From Neoroseomonas marina (lineage in GTDB: Bacteria > Pseudomonadota > Alphaproteobacteria > Acetobacterales > Acetobacteraceae), in NCBI RefSeq assembly GCF_012927745.1, contig NZ_JABBKX010000010.1, forward strand, positions 94,856 through 158,855: a stretch of DNA of 64,000 nt, written 5' to 3'. Made by a program: the position numbers and the translations under genes. This document shows, piece by piece, positions 18,114 to 26,887 of the stretch. Position 1 is the first letter of the stretch. Each line of letters opens with the position of its first letter. The notes under the pieces were generated by a model that saw only the letters and a list, made by a program, of their open reading frames with translations, searched no databases and was not told the origin of the DNA.

Positions 18114-19331
18114 TCACCGTTCCACCAACGCGATCTTCGCGTTGTACCAATTCATGAAGAGGCTGATCGAAAGGCTGATCGTCAGGTAGACCAGCATGAT
18201 GATCGCGATGCCCTCGATCGCCTGGCCCGTCTGGTTCAGCGTGGTGTTCGCGATGCTGACGATGTCCTGGTAGCCGATGGCGACCGCCAGCGAGGAGTTC
18301 TTCGTCAGGTTCAGGTAGTTCGAGGTCATCGGCGGGATGATCACCCGCAGCGCCTGCGGCAGCACGATCAGCCGCAACACCTGCCCGTGGCGGAGTCCGA
18401 GCGCCTGCGCTGCCTCCCACTGGCCGAGGTTCACCGAGAGGATGCCGGCGCGGACCACCTCGGCGATGAAGCCGGCGGTGTAGGTGACGAGGCCGATCAG
18501 CAGCGCCGCGTATTCGGGGCTGATCGACATGCCGCCGCGGAAATTGAAGCCGCGCAGCGCGGGCCAGTCGATCTCCCACGGGGCGCCCATCACCTGCCAG
18601 GTCAGCACGGGCAGGCCGAGGATGAGCGCGACGGCTGCCGGCCAGACCTTGCGGGGCTGACCATCGGCCATCTGCTTGGCGCGCGCCGAACGGGCGTAGA
18701 GCCAGGTCAGGACGATGCCGGCGATGCAGGCGATGAGCGCTGCGGTGTGCGCCGGTTCCCAGACCAGGGCGGGGACCTTGAAGCCGCGGTTCGACAGGAA
18801 CACGCCCTCGACCGGCTTCAGCGCCTGCCGCGGTCCGGGCAGGCCCTGCATGATCGTGTACCAGAACAACAGCTGGAGCAGCAGCGGCAGGTCGCGGATC
18901 ACCTCGACGTAGAAGCCGGCGATCTTCGCGACCAGGAAGTTCTTCGACAGACGCGCGATTCCGATGGCCGTGCCGAGGAAGGTCGCGAGCACGATGCCGA
19001 CCACGGCCACCTTCAACGTGTTCAGCACGCCGACGAGGAGGGCGCGGAAGTAGGTGTCGGTCGGCTCGTAGGAAATCAGGCTCTCGGCGATCGGCAGCCC
19101 CGCTTCGCGGTTCAGGAAGCCGAAGCCGGTCGCGATGCGGCGGACCTCGAGGTTGTGGACGGTATTCGACCACAGCCACCAGATGATCGAGCCGATGATG
19201 CCGACGACCAGGACCTGCCAGACGATGCCGCGGATCCGTTCATCGGCCCAGGACAGGCGGATTGGCCGTTTGGGCGGTTTGCGACGGAAGCGTGGGTCGA
19301 CGGTCGCATCGGACATCAGGTTGAGCCTCAC
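18114..19331 (-). CDS. aapQ: General L-amino acid ABC transporter permease AapQ
   Basis: A 405-residue permease partner of AapM. Opening residues PIRLSWADERIRGIVWQ are typical of AapQ, and the cytoplasmic EAA loop reads WEAAQALGLRHGQVLRLIVLPQ near residue 320. Length agrees with the family (about 400). It follows aapJ after a 77-bp gap that contains a large hairpin, an arrangement that usually lowers permease expression relative to the binding protein. Confidence 0.95.
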   Translation of the reverse strand: MRLNLMSDATVDPRFRRKPPKRPIRLSWADERIRGIVWQVLVVGIIGSIIWWLWSNTVHNLEVRRIATGFGFLNREAGLPIAESLISYEPTDTYFRALLVGVLNTLKVAVVGIVLATFLGTAIGIARLSKNFLVAKIAGFYVEVIRDLPLLLQLLFWYTIMQGLPGPRQALKPVEGVFLSNRGFKVPALVWEPAHTAALIACIAGIVLTWLYARSARAKQMADGQPRKVWPAAVALILGLPVLTWQVMGAPWEIDWPALRGFNFRGGMSISPEYAALLIGLVTYTAGFIAEVVRAGILSVNLGQWEAAQALGLRHGQVLRLIVLPQALRVIIPPMTSNYLNLTKNSSLAVAIGYQDIVSIANTTLNQTGQAIEGIAIIMLVYLTISLSISLFMNWYNAKIALVER

Positions 19332-19369
19332 CAGGATCTTGTTGCCCGCCGGAGCGGCGGGGAAATGCA

Positions 19370-19397
19370 GCGGGGCGGGGGATCGCCCCCGCCCCGC
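19370..19397 (-). promoter_or_regulatory. Large intergenic hairpin between aapJ and aapQ
   Basis: A perfect 12-bp GC stem (19370-19381 with 19386-19397) closes a 4-nt loop. It starts 12 bp after the aapJ stop and lies 39 bp before aapQ. No T-run follows on the minus strand, so it is more likely an mRNA 3'-end stabiliser or partial attenuator that favours aapJ over the permease genes than a full terminator. Confidence 0.75.
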
Positions 19398-19408
19398 GGT
19401 TCACGTTG

Positions 19409-20461
19409 TCAGCGGAAGGGCGGCGCGTACTGCAGGCCACCCGCGGCCGGCCACACGGCATTCGGGCCGCGCTGGATGCCGATCGGCGTCAGGCTGCGCT
19501 CGAACATCTGGCCGTAATTCCCCAGCCGCGTGACGATGTTCACCATGAAGGCGTTGTCCACGCCGAGCATCCGGCCGAGATCGCCCGTGCGGCCGATCAG
19601 GCGCTGCACGTCCGGACGCGCGTCGGCCGCGGCCTGGCCGATATTCTGGCTGGTCAGCCCGAGCTCCTCGGCCGTCACGAGGCCGAAGTGGATCCAGCGC
19701 ACGAGATCCGCGAAGCGCTGGTCGCCGTGGCGCACGGCCGGGCCGAGCGGCTCCTTGCTGATCACGTCGGGCAGGATGACGTGGTCGGCGGGGCGCGGCT
19801 GGACCGAACGGGTGGCGGCGAGGCCCGACACGTCGGTCGTGTAGGCGTCGCAACGGCCGGCGAGGTAGGCATTCACCACTTCCTCGAGCCGCTCGATCAC
19901 CACCGGCTGGAACTGGATGCGGTTGGCACGGGCCCAGTCCGTCAGGTTCTGCTCGGTGGTTGTGCCGGGCTGCACGCAGATCGTGGCGCCGTTGAGCTCG
20001 CTCGCGCTGCGCACGCCGAGGCTCGCCTTCACCATGAAGCCCTGGCCGTCGAAGAAGGTGATGGCGGGGAAGTCGAAGCCGAGGGAGGTGTCGCGCGACA
20101 GGGTCCAGGTCGTATTGCGCGCCAGCATGTCGACTTCGCCGGACTGCAGCGCGGTGAAGCGGTTCTGGGCGGTGGTCGGGACGTAGCGCACCTTGTCCGG
20201 ATCATTGAACAGGGCGATCGCGACGGCACGGCAATAATCGACGTCGAAGCCGCGCCAGACGCCCTGGCTGTCCGGTTGGGCGAAGCCGGCGAGGCCGGTG
20301 TTCACGCCGCAGATCAGGGTGCCGCGGGCACGGATCGCGTCCATGGTGGGCGAGGAACCGCCGGCCGCGGGTTGCTGCGCGGCGGCGGGCATCGCGACGG
20401 CAGCGGCGATAACCGCCGCGCCGATCGCCCGCAGAAAGCCGGGCCGTGAAATCTGCTGCAC
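19409..20461 (-). CDS. aapJ: General L-amino acid ABC transporter binding protein
   Basis: A 350-residue periplasmic protein. GTG at 20461, eight bases after AAGGGAG, gives a clean signal peptide (FLRAIGAAVIAAAVAMPAAAQ); an ATG 35 codons earlier would put a long polar leader before it. The opening RGTLICGVNTGLAGFA and the motif GxWRGFDVDYCRAVA are the AapJ/BztA binding-protein fold. It binds many L-amino acids and delivers them to AapQM. A 209-bp divergent gap separates it from the ornithine cyclodeaminase-like gene. Confidence 0.95.
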   Translation of the reverse strand: MQQISRPGFLRAIGAAVIAAAVAMPAAAQQPAAGGSSPTMDAIRARGTLICGVNTGLAGFAQPDSQGVWRGFDVDYCRAVAIALFNDPDKVRYVPTTAQNRFTALQSGEVDMLARNTTWTLSRDTSLGFDFPAITFFDGQGFMVKASLGVRSASELNGATICVQPGTTTEQNLTDWARANRIQFQPVVIERLEEVVNAYLAGRCDAYTTDVSGLAATRSVQPRPADHVILPDVISKEPLGPAVRHGDQRFADLVRWIHFGLVTAEELGLTSQNIGQAAADARPDVQRLIGRTGDLGRMLGVDNAFMVNIVTRLGNYGQMFERSLTPIGIQRGPNAVWPAAGGLQYAPPFR

Positions 20462-20670
20462 TGTCAGTCTCCCTTGATCTTTCAGCCCGTCCAACCGTCC
20501 CGGCGGGCCCGTTCCATCTCCCGAGGGGCCATGCTGCGCCACGGCCGGGCACGGATCAACGCGCATCGCACGCCCTTGCCCTCTTCTTCGACGCCCCCTC
20601 GGGTGGGCGGGCCTAGCAAAGGACGGGCCGGAAAGGCAAACCGTTCTTCCCAGCCGGAGACCGATCGAGG

Positions 20671-21609
20671 ATGCTGCAACTGGACCGCGAGGCCGTACGC
20701 GCCGCCCTGCCGTGGGATGCCCTGATCGAGGCGCTGGAGGCCATGTTCCGCGATGGCTGCGAGGCGCCGCTGCGGCACCGCCATGCCATGCCGGACGGCG
20801 AGGGGACCGAGAATACGCTGCTGTTGATGCCCGCCTGGCGGGCCGGCGGGCATACCGGCGTCAAGATCGTGCACGTGGCGCCCGGAAACGCGGCACGGGG
20901 ACTGCCCGCGGTGCACGCCGCCTATCTACTTTCCGACGCCGTAACGGGCGCGCCGCTGGCCCTGCTGGATGGCGGGGAGCTGACCGACCGCCGGACCGCC
21001 GCGGCGAGCCTGCTGGCGGCGCGCTTCCTCGCCCGTCCGGACTCCTCGCGGCTCCTGCTGCTGGGCAGCGGCAAGGTCGCGCGCGCCCTGGCCGAAGGCT
21101 ATGCCGCGCGGTTCCCGATCCGGGACATCCGCATCTGGTCGCCGACGGCGGCGAATGCCGCGCGCCTGGCTGCGACCCTGGCCGAGGAAGGCCTGCCGGC
21201 GCGTGCGGTTGATCGGCCGGATCCGGCGGGGGCGGATATCGTCTCCGCCGCCACCTTGGCGACGTCTGCCCTCGTGCGGGGCGCGGAGGTGGCGCCGGGA
21301 ACGCATGTCGACCTGATCGGCGCCTATCGGCGTGACATGCGCGAGGCCGACGGCGCCCTGCTGGCGCGTGCCACCGTGGTCGTCGACACGCGGACAGGAG
21401 CCTTCGCCGAGGCGGGCGACATCGTGCAGGCGATCGCGGAGGGCGCCATCACCGAGGCATCGGTGGTGGCAGACCTGGCCGAATTGTGCCGGGGCGTGCA
21501 TCCGGGACGCCGCTCGGCCCAGGACATTACGCTGTTCAAATCGGTCGGCTGGGCGGGCGAGGATCTTGCCGCGGCGATCCTCGCCTATCGGCGCACGGGG
21601 GCCGTCTGA
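20671..21609 (+). CDS. Ornithine cyclodeaminase / mu-crystallin family protein
   Basis: A 312-residue protein with an N-terminal substrate domain and a central Rossmann fold (LLLLGSGKVARALAEGY, about residues 127-143). GVKIVHVAPGNAARGLPAVHA and RRTAAASLLAARFLA match the family. Members include ornithine cyclodeaminase, delta-1-pyrroline-2-carboxylate reductase, alanine dehydrogenase and ketimine reductase, and the exact reaction is not decidable here. It is divergent from aapJ, so a role in breaking down an imported amino acid is plausible. Confidence 0.85.
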   Translation: MLQLDREAVRAALPWDALIEALEAMFRDGCEAPLRHRHAMPDGEGTENTLLLMPAWRAGGHTGVKIVHVAPGNAARGLPAVHAAYLLSDAVTGAPLALLDGGELTDRRTAAASLLAARFLARPDSSRLLLLGSGKVARALAEGYAARFPIRDIRIWSPTAANAARLAATLAEEGLPARAVDRPDPAGADIVSAATLATSALVRGAEVAPGTHVDLIGAYRRDMREADGALLARATVVVDTRTGAFAEAGDIVQAIAEGAITEASVVADLAELCRGVHPGRRSAQDITLFKSVGWAGEDLAAAILAYRRTGAV

Positions 21610-21622
21610 TCTCCCGCAGGGG

Positions 21623-22480
21623 TCAGCGGGCCTGGAAGCCGGCCGGCGTCAGCGCATAGTGGCGCAGGTCGATGCCCTGCTGCTGGGCGACCGTGGCGGC
21701 GACCTCGGCCCGGAAGGCGGTGAGGGCGGTGCCATTGCCCGCGACGCGCAGGTCGTTCGCACGGGCCGCGGCGGCCATGGCGTAGAAGGCGAGCGTTTCG
21801 GCGGTCGCCTGGCGCTCGGCCTCGGACTGCCGGGCGAGAGGCGAGTTCCCGGCCAGCATCTGACGTGCCTGCCCGCGCACGGCGGCGATGCCGGCGCGCT
21901 GGGTGGTGGCGTCACCGCCCGTCGCGACCTCCCAGGCGATGAGGTAGAAGGCCGCCACGACATCGGCGAGGTCGCGCGGGTCATACCCATGCTGGATCAG
22001 CAGCCGGTCGAATTCCTGCCAGGGCGCGCCTGAGTCCACGGCCTGACGCAGGCCCGCGGGGTTCGGGCTGGAGGGCATCGCGGCGGCGAGGACCTGCGCG
22101 CGCACGCGCTGCGAAATGGCCGGATCGGGCCGGAAGGCGGTCGGGCTGGCCGAAGGCATGGCCGCCGCACCGGCGCGGGGGAGGGGAAGCGGTTTGCCAG
22201 CCGTCGCGATCGGTTGCGGCGCCGTTGGCGCCGGCTTGGTCGCGGGACCGGCCACGGCGGCGGGCGCCACGGCCGGCGGCGGCGCCGGCTGCGGAACCGC
22301 CGTGGAGCCGGGGAACAACCGGAGGCCGGCGCTGATCGCCGCGCTCCCGTCCGCGCCGAGCGATCCCAACCCAAGGCCGCCGACCGCGGGGCTCTCGGCC
22401 CCGGTCTTTTGCGCCAGGACCGGGGCCGCATGAGCGACCAGAGCCAGCATTACTGCCTGTCGAAGGAAGCGCCGAGACAT
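21623..22480 (-). CDS. Exported protein with Pro/Ala-rich linker and DUF6683-like C-terminus
   Basis: A 285-residue protein with a signal peptide (MSRRFLRQAVMLALVAHAAPVLAQ), a long Ala/Pro-rich linker at residues ~60-115, and a helical C-terminal domain (DLADVVAAFYLIAWEVATGG, LAFYAMAAAARANDLRV). The C-terminus resembles DUF6683-type domains, but this is a tentative match. Function unknown. It converges on the ornithine cyclodeaminase-like gene with a 13-bp gap. Confidence 0.6.
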   Translation of the reverse strand: MSRRFLRQAVMLALVAHAAPVLAQKTGAESPAVGGLGLGSLGADGSAAISAGLRLFPGSTAVPQPAPPPAVAPAAVAGPATKPAPTAPQPIATAGKPLPLPRAGAAAMPSASPTAFRPDPAISQRVRAQVLAAAMPSSPNPAGLRQAVDSGAPWQEFDRLLIQHGYDPRDLADVVAAFYLIAWEVATGGDATTQRAGIAAVRGQARQMLAGNSPLARQSEAERQATAETLAFYAMAAAARANDLRVAGNGTALTAFRAEVAATVAQQQGIDLRHYALTPAGFQAR

Positions 22481-22574
22481 TCCCGTGTCACCCGTGCTGC
22501 CGAACGCGAGGCCCTACAATCGGATGGCGGAGGCCGCGGTTCAAGCAATGCGCGGGCGGCGCCCTGAAACGCTT

Positions 22575-22598
22575 CGGGGCGCCGCCCCTGGCGCCCCG
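22575..22598 (-). terminator. GC hairpin downstream of the RutE-like gene
   Basis: A perfect 9-bp stem (22575-22583 with 22590-22598) and 6-nt loop lie 8 bp after the stop of the RutE-like gene. No T-run follows. Confidence 0.5.
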
Positions 22599-22605
22599 TT
22601 GCGGA

Positions 22606-23214
22606 TCACTCGAAGCGGGCGGCTTCTTCGAAGTCGAGCCGCGGGTTGCGCGGGAAGAGGCCCTCGGGATCGCCATAGCCGAGGTTGACCAGGAAGTTGG
22701 TCTTCCAATTGGTGCCCTGGAAGAAGGCCTCGTCGACCTTCGCGGCGTCGAAGCCGCTCATCGGGCCGGCATCGAGGCCGAGCGCCCGGGCGGCGAGGAT
22801 CAGGTAGGCGCCCTGCAGCGAGCCGTTCCGGAATGCCGTCTGTTCGGCGAAGGACAGGCTGCCGGTGAACCAGTTCCGCGCATCCGGCGCATGCGGGAAG
22901 AGCTTCGGCAGATTGTCGTAGAAGTGCAGGTCATGGGCCACGATGACGGTGACCGGCGCGTTCATCGTCTTCTCGAGATTGCCGGCCGACAGCGCCGGCT
23001 TCAGCTTCGCCTTGCCTTCCGGCGTGCGCACGAAGACGAAGCGGCCGGGCGAAGCGTTGGCCGAGGTCGGCGCGAACTTCATCAGGTCGTAGAGCTCGCG
23101 CAGCTTGGCATCCGGGACGGGGCGGTCCTGCCACTTGTTGTGGGTGCGGGCCTCGCGGAAGAGCTGATCGAGCGCGCGGTCGTCGAGGGTCTCGGTGGCC
23201 ATGTTCACGTCCAT
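22606..23214 (-). CDS. RutE/HadB-type nitroreductase (malonic semialdehyde reductase-like)
   Basis: A 202-residue flavin oxidoreductase. ATG 23214 follows an AGGAA site and gives a protein of RutE length. Key blocks are [34 protein letters not shown] near residue 50, and GxMSGFDxxxVDEAFF with LVNLGYGDP at the end. RutE reduces malonic semialdehyde to 3-hydroxypropionate in the Rut pyrimidine pathway, but no other rut gene is near, so the role may be general FMN-dependent reduction. Confidence 0.88.
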   Translation of the reverse strand: MDVNMATETLDDRALDQLFREARTHNKWQDRPVPDAKLRELYDLMKFAPTSANASPGRFVFVRTPEGKAKLKPALSAGNLEKTMNAPVTVIVAHDLHFYDNLPKLFPHAPDARNWFTGSLSFAEQTAFRNGSLQGAYLILAARALGLDAGPMSGFDAAKVDEAFFQGTNWKTNFLVNLGYGDPEGLFPRNPRLDFEEAARFE

Positions 23215-23307
23215 GTCGGGGTTCCTGCGCAAGCAGTATCGCTGTGCCCTCGATATGGCGGCTAGGCCCGGTAGGGCCAGGGCAGGCAACGAATGGCGGC
23301 GATCAGC

Positions 23308-23349
23308 AAAAAAAATGACGCGCCGGTCCGCGGGGGGGGGGGCGGCGCG
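23308..23349 (-). terminator. Candidate terminator after nfuA
   Basis: On the minus strand a CGCGCC/GGCGCG stem (23344-23349 with 23319-23324) is followed after 3 bases by a run of eight T residues (A-tract 23308-23315 on the plus strand). The loop is long (19 nt) and includes an 11-base homopolymer, so folding strength is uncertain. Confidence 0.45.
23332..23342 (+). repeat. Run of eleven G residues
   Basis: An 11-nt G homopolymer lies in the gap between nfuA and the RutE-like gene. It is inside the loop of the candidate nfuA terminator and not in a coding region. Such tracts can slip in replication or in sequencing. Confidence 0.9.
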
Positions 23350-23362
23350 CCCCGGACCTGGA

Positions 23363-23932
23363 TCAGGCCTCGACCTGTTCCACGGCCACCACCTCGGGGA
23401 CGTAGTGGCGCAGCATGTTCTCGACGCCATGCTTCAGGGTGGCCCGGGAGGACGGGCAACCCGAGCAGGCGCCCTGCATGCGCAGCCGGACGATGCCGTC
23501 GCGGAAGCCCCGGAAGACGATGTCGCCGCCGTCGCCGGCCACGGCCGGGCGCACGCGGGTGTCGAGCAGTTCCTTGATCTGGGCGACGACTTCCTGATCG
23601 GCGGTGTCGAAATCCTCGCCGTGCTCGCCATCGGCCTCGCCGGCCTCCATGATCGGCAAGCCCGACAGGTAATGCTCCATGATGGCGCCCAGCACGCGGG
23701 GGCGCAGCAGGGTCCAGTCGGCATCCTCGGTCTTGGTGACCGTCACGAAATCGGCGCCGAGGAAGACGCGGGCGACTTCGCCCACCTGAAAGACCCGCTC
23801 GGCGAGCGGGGAGCGGCCCGCCGCATCCCCGGGGCCGGTGAAATCCGCCGTCCCGCGGTCGCCGAGCACATCCCGCCCGGGCAGGAACTTCAGCGTGGCG
23901 GGGTTCGGGGTGGCTTCGGTCTCGATGAACAT
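23363..23932 (-). CDS. nfuA: NifU-family Fe-S cluster carrier
   Basis: A 189-residue protein with an N-terminal Nfu_N domain ([19 protein letters not shown]) and a C-terminal NifU domain holding the cluster ligands C156-x2-C159 in GACSGCPSS. Alphaproteobacterial NfuA-type proteins receive and deliver 4Fe-4S clusters to target enzymes. An Atm1-type exporter, also tied to Fe-S/thiol metabolism, lies three genes upstream on the same strand. Confidence 0.94.
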   Translation of the reverse strand: MFIETEATPNPATLKFLPGRDVLGDRGTADFTGPGDAAGRSPLAERVFQVGEVARVFLGADFVTVTKTEDADWTLLRPRVLGAIMEHYLSGLPIMEAGEADGEHGEDFDTADQEVVAQIKELLDTRVRPAVAGDGGDIVFRGFRDGIVRLRMQGACSGCPSSRATLKHGVENMLRHYVPEVVAVEQVEA

Positions 23933-24027
23933 GGCGGCGTTCCGCGGTTGGCGTTGATTCCCGACTTATGTGGTCCGGAATCCGGCCGGGCGCAACAGGC
24001 GGGTCCGCGGCCTGCCGTTCGGGCATG

Positions 24028-24060
24028 AAAAAGGGCGGCCGCCCCACGGGCGCCGCCCTT
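24028..24060 (-). terminator. Rho-independent terminator after rpmB
   Basis: On the minus strand, a 9-bp stem (24052-24060 with 24031-24039) with a 12-nt loop ends in TTTTT (24028-24032). It lies 24 bp after the rpmB stop. Confidence 0.85.
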
Positions 24061-24084
24061 CCATCCGCCCGGAGGCGGCGCGGT

Positions 24085-24378
24085 TCAGGCCGCCTTCTTG
24101 GCCTGGGCGCGCTCGATGCGGCGCTTCAGGGTCACCGCCTCGGCCGCCAGCTTGCGGTCCGGGGTGCCGAGCAGGAAGGCGTCGAGGCCGCCATTGTGCT
24201 CCACGGTGCGGATGCCCGTGGTGGACAGGCGGATCTTCACCTGGGTGCCGAGCACGTCGGACCAGAAGGAGGTCTCCTGCAGGTTCGGCAGGAAGCGCCG
24301 GCGGGTCTTGTTGTTGGCGTGGCTGACGTTGTTGCCCGTCAGAACGCCCTTGCCGGTGATGCCGCAGCGGCGGGCCAT
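24085..24378 (-). CDS. rpmB: 50S ribosomal protein L28
   Basis: A 97-residue basic protein. [11 protein letters not shown] and [19 protein letters not shown] are the conserved L28 start, and [13 protein letters not shown] is the usual centre. Alphaproteobacterial L28 has this length, longer than the E. coli protein. It is a structural part of the large ribosomal subunit. It has its own terminator. Confidence 0.98.
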   Translation of the reverse strand: MARRCGITGKGVLTGNNVSHANNKTRRRFLPNLQETSFWSDVLGTQVKIRLSTTGIRTVEHNGGLDAFLLGTPDRKLAAEAVTLKRRIERAQAKKAA

Positions 24379-24474
24379 GATGGTATTCCCGAAACGATCA
24401 GGGCGCGCGGAAGGACTCCCGCACGCGGGTGGAACCGAGGAAGGCGCGGCTTTTGGCCCAGCCGGGCGGCCGCG

Positions 24475-24732
24475 TCAAGCCTGCGGTGGCTGGCCCTGCC
24501 GCGCCTCGGCCAGTTCGCCGTTCTCGACCGAGGCGAGCGCATTGCGCAGCACGGCCGCCACGGACCGGTCGTCCATGGTCCGGGCGAGCAGGCCGAGCGC
24601 CCCCCCGAGCAGGGCGGACGCGATGGAGATCGGCGCGATGCGCTGCTCCATCATGTACTCGATCGCCTTGTCCACGACCGAGCCGGCGTGGCTCAGATCC
24701 TCCGGGGCCATGCCCGAGGGGTCCTGTTGCAT
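24475..24732 (-). CDS. Small hypothetical protein between atm1 and rpmB
   Basis: An 85-residue protein beginning at ATG 24732 behind AAGGAGAA. A hydrophobic, Ala/Gly-rich stretch at residues ~32-50 (ISIASALLGGALGLLART) could be one amphipathic or membrane helix; the rest is acidic. It lies 67 bp downstream of the Atm1-type gene on the same strand. No family recognised. Confidence 0.65.
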   Translation of the reverse strand: MQQDPSGMAPEDLSHAGSVVDKAIEYMMEQRIAPISIASALLGGALGLLARTMDDRSVAAVLRNALASVENGELAEARQGQPPQA

Positions 24733-24799
24733 GCCGTGTTCTCCTTGTTTCCTTGGGGCAGATAGGACTGGCGAGGGCCGCGGGGAAGCCCTGCGGGCT

Positions 24800-26674
24800 T
24801 CACACGGCGGCTTCCCCGATGCGTGTGCCGCGGGGACGGTCAAGGTCCGCTTCGGCCTGGGCGCGGGCAGCCGCCTCGGCCGCCGCGACGGCCTGGGCCT
24901 GGCGCCGCCACATCTCGGCGTAGAGGCCGTCCGCGGCGATCAGGGTCGCATGGGTGCCGCGCTCGGCGATGCGGCCGTCCTGCAGGACGATGATCTCGTC
25001 CGCCTCGACCACCGTGGAGAGTCGGTGTGCGATGACAAGGGTCGTGCGGTTGCGCGAGACGTCGCGCAGCGCGGCCTGGATCTCCTGCTCGGTGCGGGTG
25101 TCGAGGGCGCTCGTCGCTTCGTCCAGGATCAGGATGCGCGGGTCCTTGAGGATGGTGCGCGCGATGGCGACGCGTTGCTTCTCCCCGCCCGAGAGCTTCA
25201 ACCCGCGCTCGCCCACCCGGGTCGCATAGCCTTCGGGCAGCCGCATGACGAAGTCATGGACCTGGGCGTGGCGGGCGGCGTCCTCGATCTCGGCCTCGGT
25301 CGCTCCCGGCCGGCCATAGGCGATGTTGTAGCGGATGGTGTCGTTGAACAGCACGGTGTCCTGCGGCACGACGCCGATCGCCTGGCGCAGGCTCGCCTGC
25401 GTCACGCCCCGGACGTCTTCGCCGTCGACCGTCACGCGGCCGCCGGTCGCATCGTAGAAGCGGAAGAGCAGGCGGGAGATGGTGGATTTGCCCGCGCCGG
25501 TCGGCCCGACGATCGCCAGCATGCGGCCGGGCGGCACGGTGAACGACACGCCCTTGAGGATCTCCCGGTCCGGGCGATAGCCGAAGCGGACGTCCTCGAA
25601 GCGGATCTCGCCGGGGCCCTTGGCGAGGGCGGGCGCGCCCGGCGCGTCCTTCACCTCGGCCGGCACCTCGAGCAGCGTGAACATCTGCTCCATGTCGGTC
25701 AGCCCTTGCTTGATCTCGCGATAGGCGAAACCGAGGATGTTCAGCGGCTGGTAGATCTGGATCAGGTAGGTGTTGACCATCACGAAGTCGCCGACCGTCA
25801 TGTGCCCCTGGGCGATGCCGGATCCCGCGAGCAGCATGGTGATCGTCAGCCCGACCGCCATGATGAAGGCCTGGCCGGCGTTCAGCATGTTGAGCGTGGT
25901 CTCGGACCGCACATAGGCGCGCTCGTAGCGCGTCAGGCTTTCCTCGTAGCGGCGGGCCTCGTGCGCCTCGTTGTTGAAGTACTTGACCGTCTCGTAGTTC
26001 AGCAGGCTGTCCACCGCCTTGGTGTTCGCCTCCTCGTCCAGCTGGTTCATCTGCCGCCGGAAGCGCAGGCGCCAGTTGGTGAAGAGCAGGGTGAAGGCGA
26101 CGTAGGCCGCGATGGTCCCGAGCATCGTCACGGTGAAGGACACCGCGAACAGCCACCACAGGATGACGGCGACGAACAGGATCTCGACGATCGTCGGGAT
26201 GATGTTGAAGAGCAGGAAGTTCAGCGAGGTCGCGATGCCGCGCACCCCGCGCTCGATGACTCGCGACAGGCCACCCGTCGCCCGGTCCATGTGGAAGCGC
26301 ATGGACAGCGCGTGCAGATGCTCGAAGACCTCGAGTGCCACGCGCCGCGCGGCGCGCGCCTGCACCTTCGCGAATATGGCGTTGCGCAACTCGCCGAAGG
26401 CCGAGGACATGACGCGCAGCAGCCCGTAGCCGACGATCAGTGCGACCGGGATGGCGAGGATGGCGCCGACGCCATCCTTCGGTGCCAGCGCGTCCACCGC
26501 GCGCGCATAGGCGATCGGCACCAGCACGTTCGCCGCCTTGGCTGCGGCCACCAGCACCAGCGCGGCGATGACGCGCAGGCGCAGTTCGACCGCCCCCTTC
26601 GGCCAGAGATAGGGGGCGATGCGGATCAGGGCGCGGACATGGCTGCCATCGGCCTTGTCTGTCGAAGGGGGCAA
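24800..26674 (-). CDS. Atm1/HMT1-type ABC exporter (fused permease-ATPase)
   Basis: About 624 residues: six membrane helices followed by an ATPase domain. NYETVKYFNNEAHE at residues ~226-239 is the Atm1/ABCB7 hallmark. Walker A GPTGAGKST is at 390-398, with LSGGEKQR and LILDEATSALD further on. Family members export glutathione-linked sulfur species or metal-thiol complexes needed for iron-sulfur balance and metal tolerance. No in-frame ATG exists near the right end; TTG 26674 gives the expected length, but the start is uncertain. The nfuA gene nearby supports a sulfur or Fe-S link. Confidence 0.9.
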   Translation of the reverse strand: MPPSTDKADGSHVRALIRIAPYLWPKGAVELRLRVIAALVLVAAAKAANVLVPIAYARAVDALAPKDGVGAILAIPVALIVGYGLLRVMSSAFGELRNAIFAKVQARAARRVALEVFEHLHALSMRFHMDRATGGLSRVIERGVRGIATSLNFLLFNIIPTIVEILFVAVILWWLFAVSFTVTMLGTIAAYVAFTLLFTNWRLRFRRQMNQLDEEANTKAVDSLLNYETVKYFNNEAHEARRYEESLTRYERAYVRSETTLNMLNAGQAFIMAVGLTITMLLAGSGIAQGHMTVGDFVMVNTYLIQIYQPLNILGFAYREIKQGLTDMEQMFTLLEVPAEVKDAPGAPALAKGPGEIRFEDVRFGYRPDREILKGVSFTVPPGRMLAIVGPTGAGKSTISRLLFRFYDATGGRVTVDGEDVRGVTQASLRQAIGVVPQDTVLFNDTIRYNIAYGRPGATEAEIEDAARHAQVHDFVMRLPEGYATRVGERGLKLSGGEKQRVAIARTILKDPRILILDEATSALDTRTEQEIQAALRDVSRNRTTLVIAHRLSTVVEADEIIVLQDGRIAERGTHATLIAADGLYAEMWRRQAQAVAAAEAAARAQAEADLDRPRGTRIGEAAV

Positions 26675-26887
26675 GCGATCTGGACTCCGGTCTGGCTCGC
26701 GCAGATGGGGCCGAAGCGCGGCGAGGGGAAGCGCGCCCCGCGCATGGACGCCATCCTGGCGCGCTGGGGCGGACGCAGGATGCCTCGAAACGCCGCCCGC
26801 CCGGAAGTCCGGGCCGGCTGCCGAGGCTGCGCCGGAAGCGTCGCGCGCAATTGGCGTGGCCCGCGTGGCGGGGCACAAGATCCGCCC

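Noticed and set aside
24098..26880. Plus-strand open frame that runs into the Nudix gene
   Set aside because: The part before 26888 is antisense to rpmB and the Atm1-type gene; only the Nudix portion is real.
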